Shown one piece after another: positions 1 through 8,527 of a stretch of DNA of 47,195 nt. The stretch covers positions 1-47,195 of the forward strand of contig DIVL01000073.1 in the NCBI GenBank assembly GCA_002435825.1, given 5' to 3'. The DNA is from Anaerolineaceae bacterium UBA6133 (lineage in GTDB: Bacteria; Chloroflexota; Anaerolineae; Anaerolineales; Anaerolineaceae). How positions within the stretch are numbered: the first letter of the stretch is position 1; the number at the start of each line of letters is the position of its first letter. Both the position numbers and the translations under genes were made by a program. The notes under the pieces were generated by a model that searched no databases, was not told where the DNA came from, and worked only from the letters and a program-made list of their open reading frames with translations.

Positions 1-15
1 TATAAAGATACAAGG

Positions 16-75
16 TCGGAATGAGCCTGCCTCAAAATATCCTTACTCCACAGGTTTTGCGCGGGCTCACTCCGA
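16..75. repeat. Imperfect inverted repeat
   Basis: TCGGAATGAGCC at 16-27 faces GGCTCACTCCGA at 64-75, matching 11 of 12 as reverse complements. It lies in the gene-free leader 1-314, which otherwise shows only the next two repeats and no convincing gene. It is probably a short palindromic interspersed element. Confidence 0.5.
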
Positions 76-101
76 CAATCCATATCCGTAGATCATCTGA
101 T

Positions 102-167
102 GGCGGAGTAAGACCTCGGGAGTTGTCGATGATACCACGACGGGTTGGTGGTCTCATTCCGCCCTAC
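102..167 (-). repeat. GTAGGG-type palindromic element
   Basis: Read on the minus strand the element starts GTAGGGCGGAATGAGACC (167 down to 150) and closes with GGTCTTACTCCGCC (115 down to 102). The arms match 12 of 14. The GTAGGG start is shared with several other elements in this window. Confidence 0.5.
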
Positions 168-240
168 GCATGGGTTTTCAACCTGCTCTTCTGTGACCAT
201 TCGATCCACAGCGGGCACGAGCGGCACAATCGCGGGGTAG

Positions 241-273
241 AAGGCAGATCGCCACGCTTCGCTCGCGATGACG
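241..273. repeat. Interspersed repeat, GCGAGCGAAGCG type
   Basis: The minus strand reads CGTCATCGCGAGCGAAGCG followed by TGGCGATCTGCC. I recognise this phrase from environmental bacterial genomes, where it recurs between genes and gives spurious peptides such as VIASEAWRS. Only one copy is visible here, so calling it a repeat rests on outside knowledge. Confidence 0.4.
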
Positions 274-314
274 TTGTGCCTGTTGGGCGCCGATTTCGAG
301 TACAATCTGTGCAT

Positions 315-884
315 ATGAAACTCCTCCACAAGGGCTGGATATTCTGCCTGGTATTGACACTTTCTCTGACCGCCTGCACTGAGAGCGGGGAGGCTTTACC
401 GCTTGTGTCCGCGCCTGACCCACAAGGGCGCTTTGACTTTTCGATGCCGGAGGGATGGCAGAGCCATACGGAAGGCGACGTCAGCACTTATACCCCCCCT
501 GACTACGATGGCAGCGAAGAAGACCTGCGCGTGCTGCTCTTCCTTTCCCCCACCAACACGCTCGACACCACTCAACACCTTGACGCGGCTGAACCGTTGA
601 TCCAGGATTTCCTCAGCAGCCATCTTGACGAATCCTACGAGGTTATCAACCAGAGTGAGATAAAAGTCGACAAGTACCCCGCATTAAGTCTCGATATTGC
701 CAAACCTCACCAGGATTCTTACATGCTTGGCCAGGTGGTGATCGCCGCGATGCCCGGCGTGGTGGTAATCCTGCTGGGCACAGGCATACAGCCTGACTGG
801 GAAGCCTTTCTGCCAACTTTTCGCGCCATGCTGAAGGATTTTCACCTGATCAGCGCCTTCACCCCCACCCCTCCGCAGAGTTAA
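315..884 (+). CDS. Putative lipoprotein, unknown function
   Basis: A 189-residue protein starting MKLLHKGWIFCLVL. The hydrophobic stretch ends in the lipobox LTAC (Cys about residue 20), so it should be exported and lipid-anchored. The mature part begins with a segment containing RFDFSMPEGW, a pattern seen in PsbP/DcrB-like folds where a strand and a GW turn open the domain. That fold assignment is only a guess. An upstream reading frame extends to base 21 but runs through repeats, and the lipoprotein signal fixes the start at 315. The stop is followed after 2 bases by the ATG of a second lipoprotein and then an MFS exporter, so the three probably form one operon. No clear ribosome binding site is seen. 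Confidence 0.75.
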   Translation: MKLLHKGWIFCLVLTLSLTACTESGEALPLVSAPDPQGRFDFSMPEGWQSHTEGDVSTYTPPDYDGSEEDLRVLLFLSPTNTLDTTQHLDAAEPLIQDFLSSHLDESYEVINQSEIKVDKYPALSLDIAKPHQDSYMLGQVVIAAMPGVVVILLGTGIQPDWEAFLPTFRAMLKDFHLISAFTPTPPQS

Positions 885-886
885 GC

Positions 887-1861
887 ATGCGTTCCATCGG
901 CCGGTTGATCGCTCTCCTCCTCCTGACAAGTGCACTGGCTGCCTGTCAGTATCAAACCACTTTGCCGGGGCGGAGCGAAGTGCCCATTTACAAACCGCCG
1001 CAGGTCCAAACCCGCACGCCCGAGCCAACCGGCACACCAGAGCCTGTGAATTACATCCAGACCGGCAGCCCGCTCCAGGTGCCAGCCGGAATGGTTTCCT
1101 TTGACCCGGTCACAGCTTGGGATGAAAGCGGGGTGCCGCTTGTTGTTCAAGTTTACGATACCCGCGTCACGCTCAGCAATACCGAAGAGACTCTCTTTTT
1201 TAGCCTGGCAAGCGAACCTGCCCCGTCAGGCTCCACCTCCCGGGTCTGTTTGGATACGATCCTTCAGCGCATGGGTGCAGATCTTTCTGACCTCGCGTAC
1301 AGCCAACCCGCTGACGTCCTCACCCGAGCTGGTACGGCACTGCAGGTTCAACTGCAGGCAAAGGTTTTCAGCCAGATTTCCATTGGTGCGCTCCAGGTGA
1401 TCCAGGCAAACCAGCGCTGCTTCAGCCTGCTGGGTCTTGCCACCTCCGATGATTCAGCATTGCGTTGGGAAGTTTCAGGCGCGCCCATCCTGGACCGGCT
1501 GCAGCAATCCGTACGTTTCCTTGAACCTTCGCAGTTGATGTACTGTGACGTGGCAAAAGATGCCAGCTATGGCACCACCCCAGAGAATCCGATCCGAACA
1601 GGCAACACCAACCTCTACGACGGACGCACCCGCCAGGAAACTTACCTGCTGACTTTGCGCGGACCTAACTACGAAGAGGTCTTCTTTACCCGTCTTTCTC
1701 CTGAGTTTAACGACCTGGGCGTGATCGTTGACCCCTATCGCGTAGAATACGACAAAATTCCGGAAGTTGTCACACTCTATTTTGACATGAACTCCTTCGA
1801 GCCACTTTTTGCCCCCCAGGGTTTCACCTGTGAGGCTGCCTTCCCAATTTCAGCCCCCTAA
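887..1861 (+). CDS. Putative lipoprotein, unknown function
   Basis: A 324-residue protein with a typical lipoprotein signal: MRSIGR, a leucine-rich core, then the lipobox LAAC (Cys about residue 20). A short Pro/Thr-rich linker (TRTPEPTGTPEP) follows, as in many surface lipoproteins of this lineage. The rest is soluble and has few Cys. I recognise no domain. It is the second gene of a probable three-gene operon, starting 2 bases after the upstream lipoprotein stop and ending 12 bases before the exporter. Translational coupling to the first gene is likely. Confidence 0.75.
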   Translation: MRSIGRLIALLLLTSALAACQYQTTLPGRSEVPIYKPPQVQTRTPEPTGTPEPVNYIQTGSPLQVPAGMVSFDPVTAWDESGVPLVVQVYDTRVTLSNTEETLFFSLASEPAPSGSTSRVCLDTILQRMGADLSDLAYSQPADVLTRAGTALQVQLQAKVFSQISIGALQVIQANQRCFSLLGLATSDDSALRWEVSGAPILDRLQQSVRFLEPSQLMYCDVAKDASYGTTPENPIRTGNTNLYDGRTRQETYLLTLRGPNYEEVFFTRLSPEFNDLGVIVDPYRVEYDKIPEVVTLYFDMNSFEPLFAPQGFTCEAAFPISAP

Positions 1862-1873
1862 ACGAAACCGCCA

Positions 1874-3067
1874 ATGTTCAAAAAATACCCCCCTCAATTC
1901 TGGTTAATGCTGCTTGGTCTGATTATTTCATCCACTGGCACCACTATGGTCTGGCCGTTTCTAACCATCTATGCCAGCGAAACACTCAGCCTGCCTATGG
2001 CGGCAGTCACCAGCCTGATGAGCATCAACTCGCTTTCCGGGCTGACCGCCTCGATCCTGGCAGGTTCGATGGTGGACCGCTTTGGACGCAAAAGCGTCAT
2101 GGCAGTGGGGCTGTTTGGCGCGGCGGTGGCATACTTTGGCTACATCCAGGCCAGCTCTTACTGGCATTTTGCGGTTCTGATGTTAGCCTCTGGTCTCTTT
2201 AGTCCACTCTACCGGCTCGGCTCGGATGCCATCCTGGCGGATATGCTCAGCCCTGCCGATCGCGTGCATGGGTATAGTATCTTCCGCATGGGGCGTAATA
2301 TTGGCGTGGCGCTCGGACCGATGATTGGCGGCATTGTACTTTCGAGCAACTACAGCTTCGGATTCATGGGTGCGGCTCTGGCGTTAACGCTCTATGGGCT
2401 GATCACGCTCTTGTTCCTGCGCGAAACCCTGGTGCGGGACCCGAACGCTAAACCCGAAAGCGTCAGGGATCAGATCCGGGTCTACCGGCAGGCATTAAAT
2501 AACAAGCCCTTTGCCCACATGGTCGGCGCGTTTACCCTGATGGAAATCTGCGCGGCTTTAATGTGGGTCTTGTTGGCAGTGTACCTCAAACAAAACTTTG
2601 GTCTGCCTGAATCCACCTATAGTTGGATTCCGACTACCAACGCGTTAATGGTCGTTTTCCTGCAGGTATTCATCACCCGAGCCATCAAGCCGTACCGCGA
2701 CACCCAGGTGATGCCCATCGGTGCGGCATTCTACATGCTGGCGATGTTGATCGTGGGAGTCAGCAACCAGTTTTGGGGCTTTTGGCTGGCGATGGTAGTT
2801 CTGACAGTCGGCGAGCTGATCACCGCCCCGACCGCAACCACCTTTGTGGCAAACCTGGCTCCGCCAGAACAGCGCGGGCGCTACCTGGGGATCTTTGGGC
2901 TCACCTGGCATGTTGCCCTGGCGATAGGTCCTTTCGCGGCGGGAGTTCTCACGGATGCGTTTGGCATCCGCTCACCCTGGTTTGCCGGCGCGGTGGTTGG
3001 CGCACTGGCTGTTTACGCATTTGCGTTGTTGGACCGAAGCAGAATTCGATCGGAGCTGATTTCCTGA
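1874..3067 (+). CDS. MFS transporter, probable drug/solute exporter
   Basis: A 397-residue membrane protein with about 12 hydrophobic segments. The loop between the second and third segments carries the major facilitator signature GSMVDRFGRKSVM (about 65-77), and a related ALGPMIGG motif follows in the fifth segment. The second half repeats the pattern (RGRYLGIFGLTWHVALAIGPFAAGVL). Length and motifs fit the DHA-type multidrug/proton antiporters. The substrate cannot be told. It follows two lipoproteins in the same direction with short gaps. Downstream lies a repeat-filled 540-base gap. Confidence 0.88.
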   Translation: MFKKYPPQFWLMLLGLIISSTGTTMVWPFLTIYASETLSLPMAAVTSLMSINSLSGLTASILAGSMVDRFGRKSVMAVGLFGAAVAYFGYIQASSYWHFAVLMLASGLFSPLYRLGSDAILADMLSPADRVHGYSIFRMGRNIGVALGPMIGGIVLSSNYSFGFMGAALALTLYGLITLLFLRETLVRDPNAKPESVRDQIRVYRQALNNKPFAHMVGAFTLMEICAALMWVLLAVYLKQNFGLPESTYSWIPTTNALMVVFLQVFITRAIKPYRDTQVMPIGAAFYMLAMLIVGVSNQFWGFWLAMVVLTVGELITAPTATTFVANLAPPEQRGRYLGIFGLTWHVALAIGPFAAGVLTDAFGIRSPWFAGAVVGALAVYAFALLDRSRIRSELIS

Positions 3068-3127
3068 CCAGGGCGCTGCACCACCCAACTATATTTTTCG
3101 TAGGGAACGGGCTCGATGTGTGACACC

Positions 3128-3439
3128 ACATAGGTGACAATATGTGACAGGACATGGGTTACACTTTTGACTATCAACTCAAGTTGATCCTTTTTGATCT
3201 TCTCATAGTATCTTATCCAGTGACACGGTTATATTGATCTATTTCAAAATTACTATAACGCGTAGGTCAGGTTCTTCTGCCTGCCCCTGAGCAAAGCGAA
3301 TGGGGTTGAACCTGACGTCACGAATGTTGGCAAATAATGCCCTAAAATTATTTAGGCTTCCGATGTCAGGTTGAACCCCGCAAAAAAAACACGGGGCAGG
3401 CTGCGCAACCTGACCTACGACTAAATGTGTTACCTATGT
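3128..3439. mobile_element. Possible degraded insertion sequence ends
   Basis: ACATAGGTGACA (3128-3139) and ACATGGGTTACA (3152-3163) are imperfect direct copies, and TGTTACCTATGT (3428-3439) is their inverted counterpart. Ends with the ACATAGGTAACA pattern remind me of IS481-type elements. No transposase remains between them. The inner space is filled by the palindromic repeat at 3262-3418. Confidence 0.3.
3262..3418. repeat. GTAGGTCAGGTT palindromic repeat, long form
   Basis: This 157-base element starts GTAGGTCAGGTT and ends AACCTGACCTAC, a perfect 12-base terminal inverted repeat. The core AACCTGACGTCACGAATGTT is shared with the 106-base copy at 10677-10782. Compared with that copy it has two extra blocks that are themselves complementary: CCTGCCCC..GGGGTT near the left end and AACCCCGCA..CGGGGCAGG near the right end. 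Confidence 0.75.
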
Positions 3440-3557
3440 CTTAGCACCATACACTCGACCCCTTCCGTTTCCATAATGGTGACGTATCCAAATGGAACGG
3501 CGCACCCTATCCGCTTCGCTACCAGGGCAGGGACCGTTCCCTACGACAATCAACTCC

Positions 3558-3604
3558 TTGACAAGCCCTTCACGACCCGTGATAGAATAGAACATATATT
3601 CTAT
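3558..3604 (+). promoter_or_regulatory. Candidate promoter with dyad operator
   Basis: TTGACA at 3558-3563 is followed after 19 bases by TAGAAT (3583-3588). The -10 region overlaps a perfect 8-base dyad, ATAGAATA (3582-3589) and TATTCTAT (3597-3604), which ends 4 bases before the GTG of the LuxR-type gene. Position and symmetry suggest autoregulation. The spacer is longer than ideal. Confidence 0.4.
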
Positions 3605-3608
3605 TATT

Positions 3609-4049
3609 GTGGGTGCCAAATTGACACAGATGTTTGTCTTCAATCAAAAAGGGGAAGTGCAGGTTCGCGAGGTCTCCGAGCGACCAGAATTCGTGGTTCA
3701 AACCATCAATCGCGGCGACTGGGAGCGCTACCTGCCCTATGAACCCTCGCCTACCAAAGCCTGGCAGGCTGTGCGTGTTAACTGCCTCGTGGTGGTCACG
3801 CCGCTCACGACCCCAGATGACTATCCCCAGATCAAGCTCACGCCGCGTGAGTTTCAAACCCTACAGGGACTGTGTTCGGGCAAAAATGCAGCCCAGATCG
3901 GCTACCAGCTGCATATCCAGGCGCGCACAGTTCACCGACACTTCAATAACCTGCGCGCCAAGTTTAAATCCCAGACACTTGCCGAGCTCTTAGCCAAAGC
4001 AGCCGCTCTGGACCTGGTCAGACCTGATCTGGATGAGTTATTCGATTAG
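3609..4049 (+). CDS. LuxR-type helix-turn-helix regulator
   Basis: A 146-residue protein. The C-terminal part (about 78-140) has the LuxR/GerE-type DNA-binding pattern: LTPREFQTLQGLCSGKNAAQ, then the recognition segment with TVHRHFNNLRAKF. The N-terminal 75 residues resemble no receiver or known ligand domain that I can name, so the signal is unknown. The start could be GTG at 3609 or ATG at 3630. No strong ribosome binding site is seen for either. Its stop overlaps the stop of the convergent glycosyltransferase gene by a few bases. An upstream dyad may be its own operator. Confidence 0.75.
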   Translation: MGAKLTQMFVFNQKGEVQVREVSERPEFVVQTINRGDWERYLPYEPSPTKAWQAVRVNCLVVVTPLTTPDDYPQIKLTPREFQTLQGLCSGKNAAQIGYQLHIQARTVHRHFNNLRAKFKSQTLAELLAKAAALDLVRPDLDELFD

Positions 4050-5239
4050 TTTTTCTTCAGAGCTTGAAACGATCCATCAACTGTCGGTGGGAGTAATTTG
4101 GGTTCTGGCGGTAAAATCACCGCATCCCATAAAGCTTTTGCGATTGTTAGAGCTGCCTCAGGATTCCCGAGCGCGGCTGAAGCCCGTGCTACCTGGCTGA
4201 GCCTGATGCCGTCCTCCTCCAACCAATAAGTCATCATCGCCCGGAATTCGCCCACGTTCTGCACCAAAGCCCCCGCCTGGTGGCTGAGCAGGTAACGCAC
4301 GTTGCCCTCCTCCTGACCCGGCAGGTAGTCGATCAGCAGGATCGGCAGTCCAGCCGCCAGCCCCTCCGAGACGATCAGCCCGCCAGCCTTGGTCACCAAC
4401 ACATCCGATGCCATCATCCACTGGGGGACGTTCTTTTCAAAATTGCGCACTTCCAGCGGAAAGTCATAGTGGCTGCCGATCAGATCTTTGTAAAGCTCAT
4501 CATTCCCACCGGCAATCACCACTGCCTGCACGGGTGTCTTGAAGTGTTCCAGCGCCTGAAGATAGTCCTGCAGGTTGCTCACGCGGCTGCTTCCAACAAA
4601 AAGCAAAGTCAGGCGGTGCGGGTCAAGCCCAAGCGAGCCGCGCAGAGCTTGCTTTTCCACCTGGTTGAGCGCAAAATCCGGGCTGACCGGAATTCCCGAG
4701 ATCACCAGCTTTTCTTCGGGAACGCCGCTCTCAAGCGCCTTCACTTTGACCCATTCATTCGCAATGTAAAACCGGTCAGGCTCGGGTGAAAACCAGAGCG
4801 AGTGCACATCCGCCAGATCGGTTACAACGGTATAGGCTGGGATCTTGGGGGCAGCATCCTGCAGCGCTTTGCCAATCGGCGTGTTGAACATTTCATTGGT
4901 GTTCAGGATGATATGGGGTCCGAATTCGCGGATCGTATCCGCCATGATCTTTTGCAGCATGAGGGTCAGCGCCCCTTCCACCACTTCACTCACCAAGCGC
5001 GAATCGCTGACCTCGTAACTGAGGCGATAAAGCCCGGGGCTGAAACGCAGGCTGCGATCGTAGCCCTTTTCGATCGGCTTCATCACCGTTGGGGTGTCTG
5101 TTTCCTGGATCGGATTGGTCACCAGGATCTCCACCTGGCCAGGATACAAAATTTCAAGCGCTTTCGAAACCGAAAGTGCCGCACTGCGATGCCCATAGCC
5201 GGCATCACTGGTAATGATCAAGCAGCGTTTCTTCTGCAT
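4046..5239 (-). CDS. GT28 diacylglycerol glycosyltransferase (MGDG synthase/UgtP-like)
   Basis: A 397-residue protein of the monogalactosyldiacylglycerol synthase / processive diacylglycerol glucosyltransferase family. The N-terminal domain opens with a Rossmann strand and the acceptor motif SDAGYGHRSAA (about 11-21), matching the family GxGHxxAA. The C-terminal domain has the sugar-nucleotide motif KAGGLIVSEGLAAGLP and then PGQEEGN. Such enzymes move a hexose from a UDP-sugar to diacylglycerol on the inner membrane face, making membrane glycolipids. Sugar and product are not predictable here. Monocistronic by appearance; its 3' end overlaps the convergent regulator. Confidence 0.85.
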   Translation of the reverse strand: MQKKRCLIITSDAGYGHRSAALSVSKALEILYPGQVEILVTNPIQETDTPTVMKPIEKGYDRSLRFSPGLYRLSYEVSDSRLVSEVVEGALTLMLQKIMADTIREFGPHIILNTNEMFNTPIGKALQDAAPKIPAYTVVTDLADVHSLWFSPEPDRFYIANEWVKVKALESGVPEEKLVISGIPVSPDFALNQVEKQALRGSLGLDPHRLTLLFVGSSRVSNLQDYLQALEHFKTPVQAVVIAGGNDELYKDLIGSHYDFPLEVRNFEKNVPQWMMASDVLVTKAGGLIVSEGLAAGLPILLIDYLPGQEEGNVRYLLSHQAGALVQNVGEFRAMMTYWLEEDGIRLSQVARASAALGNPEAALTIAKALWDAVILPPEPKLLPPTVDGSFQALKKN

Positions 5240-5546
5240 AGTCTTTCAAAATTAAACCTGCAATGGCAGGCTTCGCTCCATTCTTAATAATACGTATCAG
5301 ACACGGAGTCGATTATACCGCTGCGTGTTATCTCATATGAAGTTTTACTAAAATTCAGGGCAGCCATGATCATGGCGTTAAGCCACGACTTTCAAGAAAA
5401 GGAACCCCCGCGAGGGAAATTCCCTTTCTCAAGTTTTGCTCACTGGCAGCGTGGAAAACCTCAGTAAAAAAGACAACTTAAAATAACGCAGAGGCTGCGC
5501 TGCAGTGAAAAGCTATGCAGAAAGATTTTTTACAACTGAAAAGGGC
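5240..5546. other. Intergenic stretch without a recognised gene
   Basis: This gap separates two minus-strand genes and should hold the promoter of the glycosyltransferase. I see a perfect 14-base palindrome, GCCATGATCATGGC (5363-5376), and a weak hairpin around 5395-5430. No open reading frame with a credible start site is seen. Confidence 0.5.
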
Positions 5547-6137
5547 TTACTTCTTGTCCTTTTTCTTGTCTTTCTTCTCTTTCTTTTCCTTCTTGTCCTT
5601 CTTATCCTTCTTATCCTTGCCCATTTTTTCCTCCATTTCTTCGAGTTTAATTTCGTCAGGTTCCCAGAAACTGATCAATTCACCGACCGTAGCCTTGGTG
5701 AGATCAGCCCAGTGTTTGATATCCAGCACGAGATAAGCTAAAGCGCCAGTTGGCAGCGAATCAACCTTGCCATCCAGCAACTGCAGAAGGGCTTCAAGCC
5801 CGGGGTTGTGACCCACAATCATCACGCGTTCGATCTCATCCGGCAGGTTCTTTAGTTCCTTGATGTAGTTTTCAGGCTCGCCCATGTAGAAGGATTCCAC
5901 AAATTTCAGCTCGCCTTTGAACTTGGATTCCTCAACAACCAATTCGGCTGTCTGCTTAGCCCTTTGCGCGGGAGAGGAGAGGATAACCTGGGGCACCAAT
6001 TCTGCCTTCACAAGCACTTTGCCGATCAGATTGGCAGCTTCTTCCCCACGACGTTTCAGTGGGCGGTCTAAATCCTTCAATTTTTCATTTTTCCAACTGG
6101 ATTTTGCGTGTCGCAATATTAACAATGTCTTGGTCAT
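5547..6137 (-). CDS. SixA-like histidine phosphatase with Lys-rich tail
   Basis: A 196-residue protein of the histidine phosphatase (phosphoglycerate mutase) superfamily, closest in layout to SixA phosphohistidine phosphatase. The catalytic LRHAKSS motif is at about 8-14, a DRPLKRRGEEAA segment at 24-35, and the second histidine in VGHNPGLE at about 109-116. Family members stop near residue 160-165. Here a tail of about 25 residues follows, made almost only of Lys, Asp and Glu (repeats of KDKK/KEKK). The tail could bind nucleic acid or acidic partners. GGGAG lies 6 bases before the ATG. A possible substrate is a phosphorylated histidine protein; none is encoded next to it. Confidence 0.85.
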   Translation of the reverse strand: MTKTLLILRHAKSSWKNEKLKDLDRPLKRRGEEAANLIGKVLVKAELVPQVILSSPAQRAKQTAELVVEESKFKGELKFVESFYMGEPENYIKELKNLPDEIERVMIVGHNPGLEALLQLLDGKVDSLPTGALAYLVLDIKHWADLTKATVGELISFWEPDEIKLEEMEEKMGKDKKDKKDKKEKKEKKDKKKDKK

Positions 6138-6317
6138 TTAACGCTCCCGAAAACAGCCTGTAATATGGAACGCTAAAATCATATCATACAAATCGCAATT
6201 AAATTGTTAAGATTCATACAAAACCTGACACAAATCCGCATTTTGCTCGAATTGCGTGCGCCTAAGCTTACCAAAAACGACTTCTCTGTAATAAGATAAA
6301 ATGCCACCACGGAGATC

Positions 6318-6998
6318 ATGATGATTTTCTTAACTTACGATATCAATTTTTTACTATTGGCGACAGGCTTCGGCTGGATAATCGCCCGCTTGGTACGCTT
6401 CGCGATCCACAAGCGCGGCAGTATGATGCGCGAGCTTACGCTGGCTGTGCTATTCCTTTTCCTTTGGTTCCTGATCCAACGCACACTGGAACCCTTCGTC
6501 CTGGTGCTCGACCGAACACCTGAACCTCCCAACCTGGTGCCTTTGGAAGGATTAGTGCTGATGCTGCAGCGGGCAATTGACGTCGACCACAACTTCACCT
6601 GGTTTATCGTAGCCATCAACATCCTGGGGAACATCCTGATTTTCATTCCGATCGGCCTGCTGGTGTCAGTGCTCACGCCTTTTCGCCATAAAGGCTGGTT
6701 GGCGCTCGCGATCGGACTGGCGATTTCGCTGACCATCGAACTGGTCCAGCTCAGCTTTGTCATTCGCGTCTTCGATGTGGACGACTTGATCCTGAACAGT
6801 TCCGGCGCCTGGCTTGGTTTCATCACCTATCTGATTCTGAGTCAAATCAAGCCCCTCAAAGAGCTTTTCACGCAAATTGCCAGCGCGCAAAGACCGCGTG
6901 CCTGGGTTTTCGTTCTGCTTTATGGTGCCTTCGTGGTTGCGGCTGCTGCTGCGATTTACTGGAGAGACTACACAGCTTATCTGCAAATACCACAATAA
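6318..6998 (+). CDS. VanZ-like membrane protein
   Basis: A 226-residue protein with about five hydrophobic segments. The conserved VanZ-family block is present: GNILIFIPIGLL (about 103-114), then SLTIELVQ, then FDVDDLILNSSGAWLG. VanZ gives low-level teicoplanin resistance in enterococci; the family role is otherwise unknown. A long hydrophilic loop precedes the block. The start may be 6318 or the next ATG at 6321, since GGAG sits only 3 bases before the first. Divergent from the SixA-like gene. Confidence 0.8.
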   Translation: MMIFLTYDINFLLLATGFGWIIARLVRFAIHKRGSMMRELTLAVLFLFLWFLIQRTLEPFVLVLDRTPEPPNLVPLEGLVLMLQRAIDVDHNFTWFIVAINILGNILIFIPIGLLVSVLTPFRHKGWLALAIGLAISLTIELVQLSFVIRVFDVDDLILNSSGAWLGFITYLILSQIKPLKELFTQIASAQRPRAWVFVLLYGAFVVAAAAAIYWRDYTAYLQIPQ

Positions 6999-7096
6999 AT
7001 GGAGTTTGGCACCTTTCTTGCACCTATATGCAATAAGGTTAAATTTCTTATACAATACAATTAACTGTTGCTTCTTGGCATAGAAAGCAAGGACAT

Positions 7097-8050
7097 ATGA
7101 AAAGAATAGTTATGATCATATTTTTGCTAAGCATACTTGCCGCTTGCAGTATTCAACTTCCAACCAACTCGGTTTCTGAGTCGCAAACACAGGTCGCCCT
7201 CTTTGCTGATGCCACTTCGACCAAAGGTGCGGCTGAAGTTCTGGTACAGATGACGCTTACCTCTATGGGTTTTACACCCACACCAACCTCAACAAGCATT
7301 CCGCCTACAGCAACCCCTGTGCCACCCACAGCAACCCCTGTGCCACCCACAGCCACTCCTGCACCAACTGAAGTTGCCACGACCACTGAACCTTCAGTGA
7401 CTACAGTACCAATCACGGTTCCGACAACTGTTCCGATCACCGATCCCAGTCAAATCAGCAGGATCCAATTCGCGCTTGGTACCACGAACCTTACTACTGA
7501 AGGCAAATTGGTCGCCAATGCCACTAAACGCTATGTTTTCTGGGCAGACCAGAATCAGTATATGGAAATCGCTTTTAAGGGAAGCAGCAATGCATACATT
7601 GCCCTTACCAGTCCCAGCAGAAAAGAATTGGTAAATTTTGACCAGAAACTAAACTCATATCAAGGGTATGTCTCCGAAAGAGGCGATTGGTATATCGACA
7701 TCCAGGTAGGCAACTTTGACACTAATTACTCGCTTTACCTTGGGATCACACAAAACCTGTATTTCGCCCTTGGCACCTATGGCATGAATGCCATGGCAGC
7801 CTTGCCTGCCGGGATGACACACAATTTTCTCGCCTGGGCCAGACAAGGACAGACCATAAATCTGAGTGTGTCACCAGAGGATAATTTTACGCTATCCATT
7901 CAACATGTGAATGGCACAGTTTTAGTCTCAAAGGCAGAAAAACTTACCAGTTTTGAAGGTGTCCTTCCTGAAACCGGGGATTACATCATCGATATAGTTT
8001 CAACCGCATCAGTACCGACTATGATAACTTTAGGTATATACATTAAATAA
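7097..8050 (+). CDS. Surface lipoprotein with two PPC-like domains, copy 1
   Basis: A 317-residue protein: lipoprotein signal with lipobox LAAC (Cys about 17), a Thr/Pro linker (about 60-120), then two related beta-rich domains beginning near FALGTTNLTTEG and FALGTYGMNAMA. Each domain has a W[AY][DR]xGQ/WYIDI-type pattern that recalls bacterial pre-peptidase C-terminal (PPC) domains, inferred binding modules. The linker is coded partly by a 21-base tandem repeat around 7310-7367. It is a paralogue of 8528-9436: the lipoprotein signals and domain order match and many residues are identical (RYVFWAD, GDWYID, NYSLYLGI). A terminator follows directly. Confidence 0.82.
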   Translation: MKRIVMIIFLLSILAACSIQLPTNSVSESQTQVALFADATSTKGAAEVLVQMTLTSMGFTPTPTSTSIPPTATPVPPTATPVPPTATPAPTEVATTTEPSVTTVPITVPTTVPITDPSQISRIQFALGTTNLTTEGKLVANATKRYVFWADQNQYMEIAFKGSSNAYIALTSPSRKELVNFDQKLNSYQGYVSERGDWYIDIQVGNFDTNYSLYLGITQNLYFALGTYGMNAMAALPAGMTHNFLAWARQGQTINLSVSPEDNFTLSIQHVNGTVLVSKAEKLTSFEGVLPETGDYIIDIVSTASVPTMITLGIYIK

Positions 8051-8065
8051 GTGACTGAAATAATG

Positions 8066-8099
8066 ACCATCCCGGCATTCGCCGGGGTGGTTTGTTTTT
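8066..8099 (+). terminator. Rho-independent terminator
   Basis: ACCATCCCGGC (8066-8076) pairs with GCCGGGGTGGT (8081-8091) with one G-T pair and a 4-base loop, followed by TTGTTTTTA. It ends the lipoprotein transcript and may also act on the decayed convergent gene. Confidence 0.8.
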
Positions 8100-8425
8100 A
8101 GACCATTGTTTGGCAATGAGCCAATACATACTGGTGTTGAAATTCTGTATCCACCACTAAGGAGATAAGCTGACGTACCAACTCGATCGACGCCTCTCGC
8201 GAAAGCCTCAAAAGATCCTGCGTCAGGAAAGCAGCAAAGATACCTTTACACCAAAACCAGGTATGGCAGTGGATGGAAACATTATTTCCCTGTTTAGCCA
8301 ACGCTACAATTTTTTCAAGGGATTCTTCCCAGGAGCCATTCGGATGAGCGGTGAAGTCGGGCAAGAGGTCATATTAATCTGGATTTCAACCTGTTCATAC
8401 GATGACAGAGGTTCCCAACCACTGA
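8098..8425 (-). pseudogene. Decayed copy of the tyrosine phosphatase gene
   Basis: An open frame of 88 codons (8364 down to 8098, TTG start) matches the last 84 residues of the phosphatase at 9493-10323: PDFTAHPNGSWEESLEKI against PDFSAPPQGTWDDSLDKV, and QDLLRLSREASIELVRQ against QDLLGLSPEASIEWVRQ. The active-site loop HCHAGVGRTG has become HCHTWFWCKG, so the catalytic Arg and the glycines are lost. Nucleotide similarity continues upstream to about 8425 but with stops and frame changes. The N-terminal two thirds are missing. It ends beside the terminator of lipoprotein copy 1, exactly as the intact gene ends beside copy 2. Confidence 0.85.
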
Positions 8426-8527
8426 AGCATTGGAACAGGGAACTTTTCTGCTTAAATTAGCGTATTATTTTTATAGTATCATGAAATAGGACCATCTTTT
8501 ACGTGACGGTATAGAAATCGAGGAGAC

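Larger units (their letters stand above)
3100..3544. repeat. Composite palindromic region, GTAGGGAACGG ends
   Basis: GTAGGGAACGG at 3100-3110 is mirrored by CCGTTCCCTAC at 3534-3544, a perfect 11-base inverted pair that frames almost the whole gap between the MFS gene and the LuxR-type gene. A smaller version with the same ends (one mismatch) sits at 12184-12244. Another repeat (3262-3418) and insertion-sequence-like ends (3128-3439) are nested inside. No gene is seen in the gap. Confidence 0.6.

Noticed and set aside
21..314. Upstream extension of the first lipoprotein frame to base 21
   Set aside because: It runs through palindromic repeats and would bury the lipoprotein signal; ATG 315 gives a proper signal peptide.
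5505..5741. Leucine/phenylalanine-rich plus-strand frame that looks like a membrane peptide
   Set aside because: It is the reverse of the Lys-rich tail codons of the SixA-like gene.
7310..7367. Tandem 21-base repeats considered as a CRISPR or microsatellite
   Set aside because: They lie in frame in a Thr/Pro linker of the lipoprotein and have no spacers.
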